Below, piece after piece: positions 51,612 through 60,682 of a stretch of 64,000 nt of DNA. Under the pieces are notes generated by a model. The model saw nothing but the letters and a program-made list of their open reading frames with translations. It was not told the DNA's origin and made no database searches. The DNA is from Burkholderiales bacterium. Its GTDB lineage: Bacteria > Pseudomonadota > Gammaproteobacteria > Burkholderiales > Burkholderiaceae_C. Position numbers and translations under genes: made by a program. Each line of letters begins with the position of its first letter. Position 1 is the first letter of the stretch. Where the stretch lies: contig JAGWTH010000003.1 of NCBI GenBank assembly GCA_028868995.1, positions 62,001 to 126,000 on the forward strand, written 5' to 3'.

Positions 51612-52553
51612 TCAGGCGAGCGTGGCGGGGTCCAGGTTGGCGCCGCAGAGCACCAGGGCGACCACCTCGTCGGCCCGCGGCTGGTACGCCCCGGTGCGCA
51701 GCGCTGCCAGCCCCAGCGCAGCGGCCGGCTCCACGGCGAGCTTGAAGTCCTGCCACAGCGCCAGCTGCGCGTCGCGGATGGCCGCGTCGGGCAGCAGCAG
51801 CGCCTGGGGCAAGTACTTCTGCGTGACCTCCCAGGCGATCGCCCCGATGCGCCTGGCGCCCAGGGAGTCGGCCGCGATGCCGCTCACCGCCACGTCCACC
51901 GGCTCGCCGGCCTCGCGGGCCCGGTAAAGGGTGGGGGCGAGCTCGGGCTCCAGCGCAACGACACGGCTGCGGTCCTCGAACCAGGCGGCCACGCCGGCGA
52001 TCAGCCCGCCGCCGCCCACGCTCACCAGCACGCTGTCGGGCGCCCGGCCCCCTTGCTGCTCGATCTCCATGGCCAGCGTGCCGGCGCCGGCCACCACCTC
52101 GGGCTGGTCGTAGGCGTGCGTGAGCAGCGCCCCGGTCTCGCGCTGGCGCGCCAGGCAGGCCTCCAGCGCCTCGGCGTAGACCGCGCCGGTGACGACCACG
52201 TCGGCCCCCAGCTCGCGCAGCTTCTGCTGCTTGGCCGGGCTGCTGACGGTGGGCACGAACACCTCGCACTTCACGCCCAGCGCCCGCGCGGCCGCCGCGG
52301 TGGCGATGCCGGCATTGCCGCCCGAGGCGACGATCACGCCGGCCGCCGGGATGGGGTTGGCCAGCAGGCGGTTGTACATGCCGCGCGCCTTGAAGCTGCC
52401 GCCGACCTGCAGTTGCTCCAGCTTGAGCCAGACCTCTTCGCAGGCCACGCCGAGCGCATGGCCCGGCAGCTTCCACAGCGGCGTGCGGCGCACGAAGCCG
52501 CGGCCGTCGGACTCGAAGCGCCATGCGGCGGTCTCGACCTCGGCGCGGTTCAC
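51612..52553 (-). CDS. PLP-dependent threonine/serine dehydratase-like protein
   Basis: Fold-type II PLP enzyme of 313 residues. The PLP lysine is in [13 protein letters not shown] near residue 52, the substrate loop is [10 protein letters not shown] near 75, and the phosphate-binding glycine loop is [11 protein letters not shown] near 170. It lacks a C-terminal ACT-like regulatory domain, so a catabolic threonine or serine dehydratase, or serine racemase, is more likely than the biosynthetic IlvA. The GTG start overlaps the stop of ispH (GTGA); longer starts fall inside ispH. Confidence 0.9.
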   Translation of the reverse strand: MNRAEVETAAWRFESDGRGFVRRTPLWKLPGHALGVACEEVWLKLEQLQVGGSFKARGMYNRLLANPIPAAGVIVASGGNAGIATAAAARALGVKCEVFVPTVSSPAKQQKLRELGADVVVTGAVYAEALEACLARQRETGALLTHAYDQPEVVAGAGTLAMEIEQQGGRAPDSVLVSVGGGGLIAGVAAWFEDRSRVVALEPELAPTLYRAREAGEPVDVAVSGIAADSLGARRIGAIAWEVTQKYLPQALLLPDAAIRDAQLALWQDFKLAVEPAAALGLAALRTGAYQPRADEVVALVLCGANLDPATLA

Positions 52554-53482
52554 AGCTTGAGGCCCTTGGGCAGGGGGAACTTCACCGTCTCGACGATGCC
52601 GTCCATCCTGCGCACCGCCACGGCGCCCAGCGCCTTGATGCGCGCCACCACCTCCTGCACCAGCACCTCGGGCGCCGAGGCGCCGGCGGTCAGGCCGACG
52701 CGGGACTTGCCCTCCAGCCACTCGGCGCGCAGCTCCTGCGGGCTGTCGACCATGTAGGCGGTCACGCCCAGCTTGCGCGCGAGCTCGGCCAGGCGGTTGC
52801 TGTTGGAGCTGGTGGGGCTGCCCACCACGATCACCACGTCCACGTCGCGCGCCAGCAGCTTCACGGCGTCCTGCCGGTTCTGCGTGGCGTAGCAGATGTC
52901 CTGCTGCTTGGGCTGGCGGATCTTGGGGAAGCGCTCGCGCACCGCGCGCATGATCTCCGCGGCGTCGTCCACCGACAGCGTGGTCTGGGTCACCACCGCC
53001 AGCAGCTCGGTCTGAGCGGGCTGCACCGTGGCGACGTCGGCCACGTCCTCCACCAGGTGGATGCCGTGGTCCAGCTGGCCCATGGTGCCTTCCACCTCGG
53101 GATGGCCCTTGTGGCCGATCATGATGAACTCGTAGCCCTCTTTCGCGAGCTTGGCCACTTCCATGTGGACCTTGTTCACCAGCGGGCAGGTGGCGTCGAA
53201 CACGTGGAAGCCGCGCTGGGCGGCCTCGTTCTGCACCGCCTTGCTCACGCCGTGGGCCGAGAACACCAGCGTCGCGCCGGGCGGCACCTCGGCCAGGTCC
53301 TCGATGAAGATCGCGCCCTTGGACTTGAGGTCGTTGACCACGAAGGTGTTGTGCACGATCTCGTGGCGCACGTAGATCGGCGCGCCGAACTTCAGCAGCG
53401 CGTGCTCCACGATGTCGATCGCCCGGTCGACGCCGGCGCAGAAGCCGCGCGGCTCGGCCAGGAGGATTTCCTGCGGTCCCAT
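52550..53482 (-). CDS. ispH: 4-hydroxy-3-methylbut-2-enyl diphosphate reductase
   Basis: Last enzyme of the MEP isoprenoid pathway, 310 residues; makes IPP and DMAPP from HMBPP with an iron-sulfur cluster. The three cluster cysteines are Cys15 ([10 protein letters not shown]), Cys99 (DATCPLV) and Cys197 ([10 protein letters not shown]), nearly the same positions as in E. coli IspH. Conserved HxxH-type residues and [11 protein letters not shown] are present. The ATG shares its A with the stop of the FKBP gene upstream. FKBP-ispH pairs are common in proteobacteria (fkpB-ispH). Confidence 0.98.
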   Translation of the reverse strand: MGPQEILLAEPRGFCAGVDRAIDIVEHALLKFGAPIYVRHEIVHNTFVVNDLKSKGAIFIEDLAEVPPGATLVFSAHGVSKAVQNEAAQRGFHVFDATCPLVNKVHMEVAKLAKEGYEFIMIGHKGHPEVEGTMGQLDHGIHLVEDVADVATVQPAQTELLAVVTQTTLSVDDAAEIMRAVRERFPKIRQPKQQDICYATQNRQDAVKLLARDVDVVIVVGSPTSSNSNRLAELARKLGVTAYMVDSPQELRAEWLEGKSRVGLTAGASAPEVLVQEVVARIKALGAVAVRRMDGIVETVKFPLPKGLKL

Positions 53483-53958
53483 CACAGCACCCCGATCAGC
53501 TGGACCTCGAAGGTCACCGGCTGGCCCGCGAGCGGGTGGTTGAAGTCGAACAGCACCGCGTCGGGCTGGCCGTCGCCGTCGGCGTCCTCGCCCAGCTGGC
53601 GCACGGCGCCGGCGTACTGGCCCAGGCCGTCGGGCGTGGGGAACTGCACCACGTCGCCCACGGCATAGGTCTCCAGCGGGTCGCCCAGCTGCGCCAGCAG
53701 CTTGCGCGCCACCCACTGCACCATGTCCGGGTTGCGCTCGCCGAAGGCCTCGCCGGCCGGGATCTCGAAGGTGGCGCGGGTGCCCTCCTCCAGGCCCAGC
53801 AGGCGCTGCTCCACGGCGGGCGACAGTTCGCCGGCGCCCAGGGTCAGCGTGGCCGGCTGCTCGGCGAAGGTGTTGATGATGTCCCCCGCCGGGCCCGCCA
53901 GGCGGTAATGCAGCGTGAGGAAGGAGCCGGGTTGCACCCGGGCGGGCGAAGTGGTCAT
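53482..53958 (-). CDS. FKBP-type peptidyl-prolyl isomerase (FkpB/SlpA-like)
   Basis: Peptidyl-prolyl cis-trans isomerase of 158 residues. It begins with the FKBP strand [13 protein letters not shown], contains [44 protein letters not shown] (flap insert and active-site region), and ends with [20 protein letters not shown], the signature of SlyD/SlpA types. No signal peptide, so it should be cytoplasmic. It overlaps the ispH start by one base, as in the fkpB-ispH pair of E. coli. Confidence 0.93.
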   Translation of the reverse strand: MTTSPARVQPGSFLTLHYRLAGPAGDIINTFAEQPATLTLGAGELSPAVEQRLLGLEEGTRATFEIPAGEAFGERNPDMVQWVARKLLAQLGDPLETYAVGDVVQFPTPDGLGQYAGAVRQLGEDADGDGQPDAVLFDFNHPLAGQPVTFEVQLIGVL

Positions 53959-54117
53959 GGGAATGGGGGCTCGGGACCCTCCATTGTAGAAACCCGGGGC
54001 CGGCGGGTCCGGCCGGGGCGCGGATGGCCCTACCCCACCCCCCGAACAGGGGAACTGCGCCACAGCCCGCCTGCGGGCGGACCGATAGACTGCAGGCTCG
54101 ACCTCCCCCGCCGCCCC

Positions 54118-54798
54118 ATGCCTCTCCTGCAGGAACTCCCGCCCGACGCCCGCCCACGCGAAAAGCTGCTGGCGCGCGGCGCCGCGGCCCTGAGCGACAG
54201 CGAGCTGCTGGCCCTGCTGCTGCGCACCGGCACCCGCGGGCGCAGCGTGCTGCAGATGGCGCAGGAGGTGCTGGAGCGCTTCGGCGGCCTGGCCGGCCTG
54301 CTGCACGCCAGCGGCGAGCAGCTGCGCGCCATCCACGGCCTGGGCGGCCCGGCCAAGCGGTCCGAGCTGCTGGCCGTGATGGAGCTGGCGCGGCGCGCGG
54401 TGGCCGAGCGCCTGAAGGAACGCGAGGTCTTCGGCTCGCCCGAGGCCGTGAAGAGCTACCTGCAGCTGCACCTGGCCCGCCGCCCGCACGAGGTGTTCGC
54501 CGGCCTGTTCCTCGACGCCCAGAACCGGCTGATCGCGATGGAGGAACTCTTTCGCGGCACCCTGACCCAGACCAGTGTGTACCCCCGCGAAGTCGTCCTC
54601 CAGGCCCTGCACCACCACGCCGCCGCCGTGGTGCTGGCCCACAACCACCCGAGCGGCACCGTGCAGCCCTCGCGCGCCGACGAGGCGCTGACGCAAACGC
54701 TCAAGGCCGCCCTGGCCCTGGTGGACGTGCGCGTGCTCGATCACGTGATCGTGGCGCCGGGCCACGCCCTGTCGATGGCCGAAAGGGGGCTGCTGTGA
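54118..54798 (+). CDS. radC: RadC family protein (JAB/MPN domain)
   Basis: Protein of 226 residues with an N-terminal helix-hairpin-helix region (about 25-95, including [19 protein letters not shown]) and a C-terminal JAB/MPN metalloprotease-like domain. Zinc ligands are in HNHPSG, with His175 and His177, and the acidic residue in [20 protein letters not shown] near 141-160. The name RadC comes from an old repair phenotype now in doubt; the function is unclear. It is divergent from the FKBP gene and overlaps the next gene by GTGA. Confidence 0.94.
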   Translation: MPLLQELPPDARPREKLLARGAAALSDSELLALLLRTGTRGRSVLQMAQEVLERFGGLAGLLHASGEQLRAIHGLGGPAKRSELLAVMELARRAVAERLKEREVFGSPEAVKSYLQLHLARRPHEVFAGLFLDAQNRLIAMEELFRGTLTQTSVYPREVVLQALHHHAAAVVLAHNHPSGTVQPSRADEALTQTLKAALALVDVRVLDHVIVAPGHALSMAERGLL

Positions 54799-55433
54799 AG
54801 GCCCGCTCCCTGCAGGACCTGCAGGCGATCCGCAAGCAGGTCGCTGAGCGGGAACGCATCGCCCGGGAGGAAGCCGCGGCCCGCGCCGCAGAGAAGAAGC
54901 GCACGGAAGCGGAGAAGAACCTGTTCCAGCGCGCCACCGGCCCGGTGCACAAGCTGCGCGAGCACGGCAAGGTGCACCACCCGCCCGAGCCGGTGGCGCC
55001 CGTCCCCGCGCAGCGCCAGCTGGACGACCAGCGCGTGCTGAAGGAGTCGATCAGCGACGAATTCGACGCCTCCACGCTGCTGGAAGTGGACGAGGCGCTG
55101 AGCTTCCGCCGCCCCGGCGTGGGCATCGACGTCACGCGCAAGCTGCGCCGCGGCCACTGGAGCATCCAGGCCGAGATCGACCTGCACGGCCTGCGCACCG
55201 ACGACGCCCGCGAGGCCCTGGCCGACTTCATCCGCGAGGCCGCCCGCCAGGGCCTGCGCTGCCTGCGCGTGGTGCACGGCAAGGGCCTCGGCTCACCCGG
55301 CAAGACGCCGGTGCTCAAGGGCAAGGTGCACGGTTGGCTGGTGCAGAAGAACGAGGTGATGGCGTTCGTGCAGGCGCGGGGGGACGAAGGCGGGGCGGGG
55401 GCGCTGGTGGTGCTGCTGCGGCCGGCAGCCTAG
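54795..55433 (+). CDS. Smr domain protein
   Basis: Protein of 212 residues. An N-terminal charged helix (about 10-50, [26 protein letters not shown]) is followed by a linker and the Smr domain, with [20 protein letters not shown] near 125, [12 protein letters not shown] near 155 and a closing GALVVLL. Smr domains are nucleases or DNA/RNA-binding modules found alone or on MutS2. The GTG start overlaps the radC stop. Its TAG stop is part of the CCTAGG hexamer at 55429-55434 that serves as the target of the adjacent insertion sequence, so the coding sequence is still complete. Confidence 0.92.
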   Translation: MKARSLQDLQAIRKQVAERERIAREEAAARAAEKKRTEAEKNLFQRATGPVHKLREHGKVHHPPEPVAPVPAQRQLDDQRVLKESISDEFDASTLLEVDEALSFRRPGVGIDVTRKLRRGHWSIQAEIDLHGLRTDDAREALADFIREAARQGLRCLRVVHGKGLGSPGKTPVLKGKVHGWLVQKNEVMAFVQARGDEGGAGALVVLLRPAA

Positions 55434-55434
55434 G

Positions 55435-56477
55435 TGTGAAGGTTCAATAGGTTCTTGCGGGTGTTCACCCGGAGAGGTTTTGAGAGACTGGGAATCGCCA
55501 AACCCCCCGTCAACTCGACTTTCCTAACCGGATGAACACCCATAAGCATGCCCGATTGACGTACCTTCGTCGCCTGGAAATGGTTCACGACATCCTCCAG
55601 GGCGGTTTGTCCGCCTCAGAGGCTGCTGCCAAGCAGGGGGTCAGTGCCGTGACCGCGCGCAAGTGGCTGGGCCGCTACCTGGCTGACGGAGCAGCGGGTT
55701 TGTTGGACAAGTCCTCCCGGCCCGAAAAGTCACCGCGCGCCATTGCGCCCCATGTGGCCCTGGCCATCGTGGAGTTGCGCCGAAAGCTGTTGCTGCAAGC
55801 GCACATTGCGTCGTACATGGGTGTCTCGAAGGCAACGGTGAGTCGCGTGCTGCGCCGCGCCGGCCTGTCCCGCCTGAGCGACCTGCGGCCCGATGAACCC
55901 GTGCAGCGCTACGAACGGGAGAACCCCGGGGAGTTGCTGCACATCGACATCAAGAAGCTCGGGCGCTTTGACAAGGTGGGCCACCGCATCACCGGCGACC
56001 GCAGGCATCGCGCTCGCGATATCGGCTGGGACTACGTCTTCGTGGCCGTGGATGACCACAGCCGGGCGGCTTTCACCGCGGTCTACCCAGATGAGAGTCG
56101 GCACAGCGCCGCGGCATTCCTGCGTGCAGCTGTGAGCCACTTCAAAAGCTGGGGCGTACCGATCCAGCGCGTGCTCACGGACAACGGCATGTCGTTTCAC
56201 TCGGCGCTGTTCTCAGAGGCTTGCCTGGAGCTGGGCATCACCCAGAAATTCACCCGAGCCTACCGCCCGCAGACCAACGGCAAGGCTGAGCGGTTCATCC
56301 AGTCGGCCCTGCGGGAGTGGGCGTACGGGCGGGTCTACGCCAACTCAGAGCAGCGGCGGGAGGCCTTGCCGGCCTGGACCCACTTCTACAACTGGCACCG
56401 CCTCCATCACGGAATCAACCTGGCAGCGCCCGTGTCTCGGCTTTCGATTCCTCGAAAGAACCTGTTGACACTTCACA
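55435..56477 (+). mobile_element. IS481-family insertion sequence
   Basis: A 1,043-bp element with imperfect terminal inverted repeats: the left end starts TGTGAAGGTTCAATAGGTTC and the right end, read inwards, starts TGTGAAGTGTCAACAGGTTC. It encodes one DDE transposase. The left flank is CCTAGG, fitting the NCTAGN target reported for IS481-type elements. The right flank is GCCAGC, so there is no target duplication. The right flank lies inside an SdpI-like gene. This indicates deletion next to the element or recombination between two copies. Confidence 0.92.
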
Positions 56478-56959
56478 GCCAGCCCGCGGGCATAGGCGCC
56501 CGCGACCACCAATGCGGCCAGCACCGGCAGGACGAGCGCCATGACTCCCGTGAAGGATCGCCCGGATGCCCATTCCGGTTCCGAGAGATAAAGGCACGTG
56601 GTCAGGGAGACGGCGACCAGCAGGGCCCAGCCGGCGAGGCGATTGACCCGGAACCAGACCGCGCGATCGCCCAGGGTCTGCGCGGTGCGGAAACCGTAGA
56701 AGCGATTGGGCGGCACCATCCGCAGCGCGAGCGGAACGGAGAAGGCCGCGATCAGGGCCGCGGGCACGAACATCGAGATGGGTCCGCTCATGGTCCGGGT
56801 GGGTCGCCCCGCTTCACATCGGCGTGTTGCGCATCCAGTCCGCCGTCTGGAAGAACGACTCCCTCAACCTCGCCCGCAGCTCCTCGGGCACGCCGGTCTC
56901 GCCCATCGCCTGGTCCATGCAGGCCAGCCACTGGTCGCGCTCCAGGATGCCGATCTTGA
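55532..56959 (+). CDS. IS481-family transposase, reading through the element end
   Basis: DDE transposase. The N-terminal HTH region (about 8-110) has LTYLRRLEMVHDILQGGLSASEAAAKQGVSAVTARKWLGRY. The catalytic residues are Asp139 (LLHIDIKKLG), Asp217 (VLTDNGMSF) and Glu253 (GKAERFIQ), a D-D-35-E spacing. The element-encoded part is about 315 residues and ends LLTLHS at the right terminal repeat. There is no stop in the element. With a CTAG duplication, TAG would fall in frame two codons later. As the right flank is different, the frame runs another 160 codons antisense to chromosomal genes, to 56959. These extra residues are not native and may affect function. Confidence 0.85.
   Translation: MNTHKHARLTYLRRLEMVHDILQGGLSASEAAAKQGVSAVTARKWLGRYLADGAAGLLDKSSRPEKSPRAIAPHVALAIVELRRKLLLQAHIASYMGVSKATVSRVLRRAGLSRLSDLRPDEPVQRYERENPGELLHIDIKKLGRFDKVGHRITGDRRHRARDIGWDYVFVAVDDHSRAAFTAVYPDESRHSAAAFLRAAVSHFKSWGVPIQRVLTDNGMSFHSALFSEACLELGITQKFTRAYRPQTNGKAERFIQSALREWAYGRVYANSEQRREALPAWTHFYNWHRLHHGINLAAPVSRLSIPRKNLLTLHSQPAGIGARDHQCGQHRQDERHDSREGSPGCPFRFREIKARGQGDGDQQGPAGEAIDPEPDRAIAQGLRGAETVEAIGRHHPQRERNGEGRDQGRGHEHRDGSAHGPGGSPRFTSACCASSPPSGRTTPSTSPAAPRARRSRPSPGPCRPATGRAPGCRS
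56345..56791 (-). pseudogene. SdpI-family membrane protein, 3' end replaced by IS481
   Basis: The first 104 codons encode a small membrane protein resembling the short SdpI/YhfL group: VPLALRMVPPNRFYGFRTAQTLGDRAVWFRVNRLAGWALL near 20-58 is the signature, with three hydrophobic segments. At 56477 the frame enters the insertion sequence, and the last 44 residues (from VKCQQ) are encoded by its right end. Intact relatives have about 110-120 residues, so only the tail is lost, but the protein product is a hybrid. SdpI is the immunity protein against SdpC toxin in Bacillus; most relatives have unknown function. Confidence 0.75.
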
Positions 56960-57221
56960 AGGGCAGGTGGCGCATGCGCAAGCGGGGGTGGCCGAAGCGG
57001 TCGGTGTAGTGCTGGGGGCCGCCCAGCCAGCCGCAGAGGAACCAGAACAGGTGCTGGCGCGCCCGCTCGAGGTGGCTGCCGTGCACCGCGCGCAGCTCCT
57101 TGTACTTCGGCTCCAGGTCCATCAGGTCGTAGAAGCGCTCCACCAGCGCGTGGACCTTCTGTTCGCCGCCGATCCACTCGAAGGGGGTGGCGTACGCCGG
57201 CTTCTCTTGTTCGCTTTCCAT
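56814..57221 (-). CDS. Group II truncated haemoglobin
   Basis: Globin of 135 residues of the trHbO (YjbI) group. The signature RFGHPRLRMRHLPFKIGILERDQWLACM gives proximal haem ligand His85 and the conserved group-II Trp98; the N-terminal PFEWIGGEQKVHALVERFYDLM is the usual helix B-E region. These proteins bind oxygen and nitric oxide and may protect against oxidative or nitrosative stress. The gene lies between the FtsX-like permease gene (22 bp upstream) and the interrupted SdpI-like gene. Confidence 0.92.
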   Translation of the reverse strand: MESEQEKPAYATPFEWIGGEQKVHALVERFYDLMDLEPKYKELRAVHGSHLERARQHLFWFLCGWLGGPQHYTDRFGHPRLRMRHLPFKIGILERDQWLACMDQAMGETGVPEELRARLRESFFQTADWMRNTPM

Positions 57222-57243
57222 GTCCCGATTGTCCCAGCCCAGG

Positions 57244-59766
57244 CTATTCGGCGGCCTGCCGCAGCGTTTCCACCACCGGCCGCTGCAACACCTCGCGCAG
57301 GCCCCACCAGCCCGCCGCGAGCGCCAGCACGGCGCCGGCGGCGGCGCCGGCCAGGGGGACCAGGGGCGAAGCGGTCCAGGTGAAGTCGAAGGCCCACTTG
57401 GCCAGGGCCCAGCCCACGGCCGACGCGGCCACGCTGGCCAGGAAGCCGGCGAGCAGGCCCACGCCCACCAGTTCGGCGCGCTGCACCTGGCGCAGCAGGC
57501 TGCCCTTGGCGCCCACGGCGCGCATGATCGCGTACTCGCGCGCGCGCTCCTCGCGGGTGGCGGTGACGGCGGCGAACAGCACCACCACGCCGGCGGCGAG
57601 CGTGAAGCCGAACAGGAACTCCACCGCGCGGATCACCTTGTCCAGCACGCCCTGCACCTGCGACAGGGTGGCCGTCATGTCGACGTTGGTCACGTTGGGG
57701 AAGGCGCGCACCAGGGCGTTGTCGAAGCCCTTCTGCGCCGGCGCGCGGAAGGCGCCCATGTAGGTGATCGGCATGTCGGGCAGCTGGCTCACCGGATACA
57801 TCACGAAGAAGTTGGCGTGCATGGAGCTCCAGTCCACCTTGCGCAGCGAGGTGATGCGCACCTCGCTGGGGGTGCCGGCGATGTCGAATCGCAGCGTGTC
57901 GCCCAGCTTCAGGCCCAGTGTGTTGGCGATGCCCTCCTCCACGCTCACCGCGCCCTGCTCCTCGGGCACCCAGCGGCCGGCCACGATCTCGTTGTAGGCC
58001 GGCTTCTGCGCGGCGTAGGAGAGGTTGAATTCGCGGTCCACCAGGCGGCGCGCACGGTCATCGGGATAGTCGTCGGGCGTGACCGGCTTGCCGTTCACGG
58101 CCACCAGCCGGCCGCGGAACATGGGGTACCAGTCCAGCCGCTCGACGCCCGCGTCGTGCAGCTGGCGCAGGAAGGCGTCGGCCTGGTCCGGCTGCACATT
58201 GATCACGAAGCGGTCGGGCGCGTCGGGGGGCGTGGCCTGGCGCCAGCTGGCGATGAGGTCGGTGCGCAGCAGCACCAGCAGCACCAGCGCCAGCAGGCCC
58301 ACGGCCAGCGCGCTGGTCTGCACCACCGTGTAGGCGGGCCGGGCGCCGATCTGGCGCGTGGCCAGCACCAGCCAGCGCGGCGCGGTGGACTCGTGCACCA
58401 GGCGGCGCAGCAGCTTCACCGCCACCCAGCTCAGGCCCGCGAACACCAGCACGGCGCCGGCGAAGCCGCCCACCGCGATGCCGCCCAGCTTGAGGTCGCT
58501 GCTGGCCGCCAGCAGCAGGGCCGCGAAGGCGGTGATGCCGATCGCCAGCGCCACGAGGGAGGCCGGCTTGAGGCCGCCCACGTCGCGCCGGATCACCCGC
58601 AGCGGCGGCACCTGCGCCAGCTGCAGCACCGGCGGCAGGCCGAAGGCGAACAGCAGCGTCAGGCCGACGCCCAGCCCGAAGAGCACGGGCCACGGGCCCG
58701 GCGCCGGCAGCGAGGTCTCCACCAGGCCGCCCAGCAGCGCGATGAACACGAAGTGCACCGCGAAGCCCAGGGCCACGCCGGCCAGGCTGGCGACCAGGCC
58801 GACCAGCCCGAACTCGAACGTGTAGCTCCAGGCGATGGTGCGCTGGCTCTGCCCCAGCACGCGCAGCATGGCGCAGTCGTCCAGGTGCCGGCTCGCGAAG
58901 CCGCGCGCGGCCAGCGCCACCGCCACGGCGCTGAGCAGCGCGGCGAGCAGCGCCACCAGGTTGAGGAACTTGCCGGCGCGGTCCAGCGTCTGCTGCATCT
59001 CGGGCCGGCCGCCTTCCAGGGACTCGACGCGCACGCCGCGCACCTCGGGCCGCTTCACCTGCGCCTGCGCCCAGGCGGTGAAGCGCGCCACGCTGCGGTC
59101 GTCGCCCGCCACCGCGAAGCGCCAGGTGATGCGGCTGGCCGGCTGCACCAGGTGCGTGGCGGGCAGGTCGCTCGCGTTGATCATGACGCGCGGCGCGAAG
59201 CTCAGGAAGCCGGCGCCGCGGTCCGGCTCGAGCGTGATCACCCGCGCGATGCGCAGCTGCGCGTCGCCCAGCAGCAGCGCATCGCCCATGCGCAGGCCCA
59301 GGGCCTCGAGCACGCCGGGGTCGACCCAGGCCTCGCCCGGGTGCGGCACCGCGTTCGTCTTCGCGCCGGGCGCGTCGGGCCCGGTCGCCACCTGCATGCT
59401 GCCGCGCAGCGGATAGCCCGCGGGCACCGCCTTCAGCACGATCAGGCGGGTGGCGCCGCCCTGCGCCTCGCTCGCGCGGGCCATGGAGGGGAACACCATC
59501 GTGTCCACGGTGCGCAGGCCCAGCGCCTTGGCCTGCGCCGCGAAGGCGGGCGGCGTAGGGCTGTCGCTCACCACCACGGCGTCGCCGCCCAGCAGCGCGC
59601 GGGCGTCGCGGTTGAGGCCGGCCTGCAGCCGGTCGGCAAAGAAGCCCACGGCGGTGAGCGCGGCGACGGCCAGCGTCACCGCCACCATCAGCAGGCGCAG
59701 CTCGCCCGCGCGCAGGTCGCGCCGCAGCGTGCGCCAGCCCAGGGCGAAGGCGGAAGCCAGCCTCAT
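57244..59766 (-). CDS. FtsX-like ABC transporter permease (YbbP-like)
   Basis: Large membrane protein of 840 residues. It begins RLASAFALGWRTLRRDLRAGELRLLMVAVTLAVAAL, one helix followed by a large extracytoplasmic domain (about 45-250). Two FtsX permease domains are separated by further periplasmic domains; about ten helices in total, the last near residues 800-825. YbbP-type permeases work with a YbbA/LolD-like ATPase and are thought to act on lipids or lipoproteins. No such ATPase gene is beside it here. Its ATG overlaps the fdhD stop (ATGA), an unusual coupling to a formate dehydrogenase accessory gene. Confidence 0.9.
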   Translation of the reverse strand: MRLASAFALGWRTLRRDLRAGELRLLMVAVTLAVAALTAVGFFADRLQAGLNRDARALLGGDAVVVSDSPTPPAFAAQAKALGLRTVDTMVFPSMARASEAQGGATRLIVLKAVPAGYPLRGSMQVATGPDAPGAKTNAVPHPGEAWVDPGVLEALGLRMGDALLLGDAQLRIARVITLEPDRGAGFLSFAPRVMINASDLPATHLVQPASRITWRFAVAGDDRSVARFTAWAQAQVKRPEVRGVRVESLEGGRPEMQQTLDRAGKFLNLVALLAALLSAVAVALAARGFASRHLDDCAMLRVLGQSQRTIAWSYTFEFGLVGLVASLAGVALGFAVHFVFIALLGGLVETSLPAPGPWPVLFGLGVGLTLLFAFGLPPVLQLAQVPPLRVIRRDVGGLKPASLVALAIGITAFAALLLAASSDLKLGGIAVGGFAGAVLVFAGLSWVAVKLLRRLVHESTAPRWLVLATRQIGARPAYTVVQTSALAVGLLALVLLVLLRTDLIASWRQATPPDAPDRFVINVQPDQADAFLRQLHDAGVERLDWYPMFRGRLVAVNGKPVTPDDYPDDRARRLVDREFNLSYAAQKPAYNEIVAGRWVPEEQGAVSVEEGIANTLGLKLGDTLRFDIAGTPSEVRITSLRKVDWSSMHANFFVMYPVSQLPDMPITYMGAFRAPAQKGFDNALVRAFPNVTNVDMTATLSQVQGVLDKVIRAVEFLFGFTLAAGVVVLFAAVTATREERAREYAIMRAVGAKGSLLRQVQRAELVGVGLLAGFLASVAASAVGWALAKWAFDFTWTASPLVPLAGAAAGAVLALAAGWWGLREVLQRPVVETLRQAAE

Positions 59767-60617
59767 GCGCCGGCCGATCGCAGGCGCGGCCCCGCCAGCC
59801 CCGGCTGCAGCGCCAGGCGCGCGGGCGCCGTGTAGCAGAAGAAGTGCCTGCCGGTGGCGCGGCCGATGGCGCACAGGCCGATGCGCTCGGCGATCTCGAA
59901 GCCCATCTGCGTCATGCCGCTGCGCGACACCACGATGGCCACGCCCATCTGCGCCGACTTGATCACCATCTCGCTGGTGAGCCGGCCGGTGGTGTAGAAC
60001 ACCAGCGGCTCGCCGGCGGTGGCGGGCTCTTGCCCGTGCAGCCACATCCAGCCGGCAATGGTGTCGATGGCGTTGTGCCGGCCCACGTCCTCCACGAACA
60101 GCAGCATCTGCTCGCCGCGGAACAGCGCGCAGCCGTGCACCGAGCCGGCCGACTTGTAGGTGCTCTCCTGCAGCCGGATCGCATTGACGATGCCGTACAG
60201 CTGCGCCTGCGTGAGGCGCGCCTCGGGCAGCGCCACGCTGTCGACCTCCTCCATCAGGTGGCCGAACACGCTGCCCTGGCCGCAGCCGGTGGTCACGACA
60301 CGGTGCGCCGTGCGCTCCTCGATGCGCTCGATGCCCGCGCGGGTCTTCACCGCGGCCGCGCCGACGTCCCAGTCCACCGTCACCGACTCCACCGCGGCCA
60401 CGCTGTCCACCAGCCGCTGGTTGCGCAGATACCCCAGCACCAGCCACTCGGGATGGGCGCCCAGCGTCATCAGCGTGACCAGCTCGCGCTTGTCCACGTA
60501 GACGGTCAGCGGCCGTTCGGCCGGGATGGAGATGGTTTCCGCCTCGCCCTGCTCGTTGACGACCTGCACGCTGCGGGTGAGCGGGGCGCGGGCATCGGTG
60601 AGGACGGGGCGGGTCAT
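59763..60617 (-). CDS. fdhD: Formate dehydrogenase accessory sulfurtransferase
   Basis: FdhD of 284 residues; it transfers sulfur from IscS to the molybdenum cofactor to activate formate dehydrogenase. Motifs are PLTVYVDKRELVTLMTLGAHPEWLVLGYLRNQ near 35-65, the cysteine loop VTTGCGQGSVFGH with Cys112, and the C-terminal nucleotide-binding region RSGMTQMGFEIAERIGL. In E. coli the loop has a CxxC pair; here the second position is Gly (CGQG). It follows the formate dehydrogenase operon on the same strand after an intrinsic terminator, so it has its own promoter or depends on read-through. Confidence 0.95.
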   Translation of the reverse strand: MTRPVLTDARAPLTRSVQVVNEQGEAETISIPAERPLTVYVDKRELVTLMTLGAHPEWLVLGYLRNQRLVDSVAAVESVTVDWDVGAAAVKTRAGIERIEERTAHRVVTTGCGQGSVFGHLMEEVDSVALPEARLTQAQLYGIVNAIRLQESTYKSAGSVHGCALFRGEQMLLFVEDVGRHNAIDTIAGWMWLHGQEPATAGEPLVFYTTGRLTSEMVIKSAQMGVAIVVSRSGMTQMGFEIAERIGLCAIGRATGRHFFCYTAPARLALQPGLAGPRLRSAGA

Positions 60618-60631
60618 GTGCCAAGGCTACC

Positions 60632-60664
60632 GCAAAAGAAAAGGCCAGCCCGCAGGCTGGCCTT
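60632..60664 (-). terminator. Intrinsic terminator after the formate dehydrogenase operon
   Basis: AAGGCCAGCC (60641-60650) and GGCTGGCCTT (60655-60664) form a perfect 10-bp stem with a four-base loop. On the minus strand it is followed by TTCTTTT. It lies between the 99-residue exported protein gene and fdhD. Confidence 0.9.
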
Positions 60665-60682
60665 GGCGGGGTACGGCCGGAC

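Noticed and set aside
57187-59835. Very long plus-strand open frame (882 codons)
   Set aside because: It is antisense to the FtsX-like permease, rich in His, Arg, Gln and Ala with no domain. It arises from codon bias in GC-rich DNA.
57244-60624. FdhD-FtsX fusion frame of 1,126 codons
   Set aside because: The first part is an off-frame reading of fdhD; the permease starts at ATG 59766 with a normal N-terminus.
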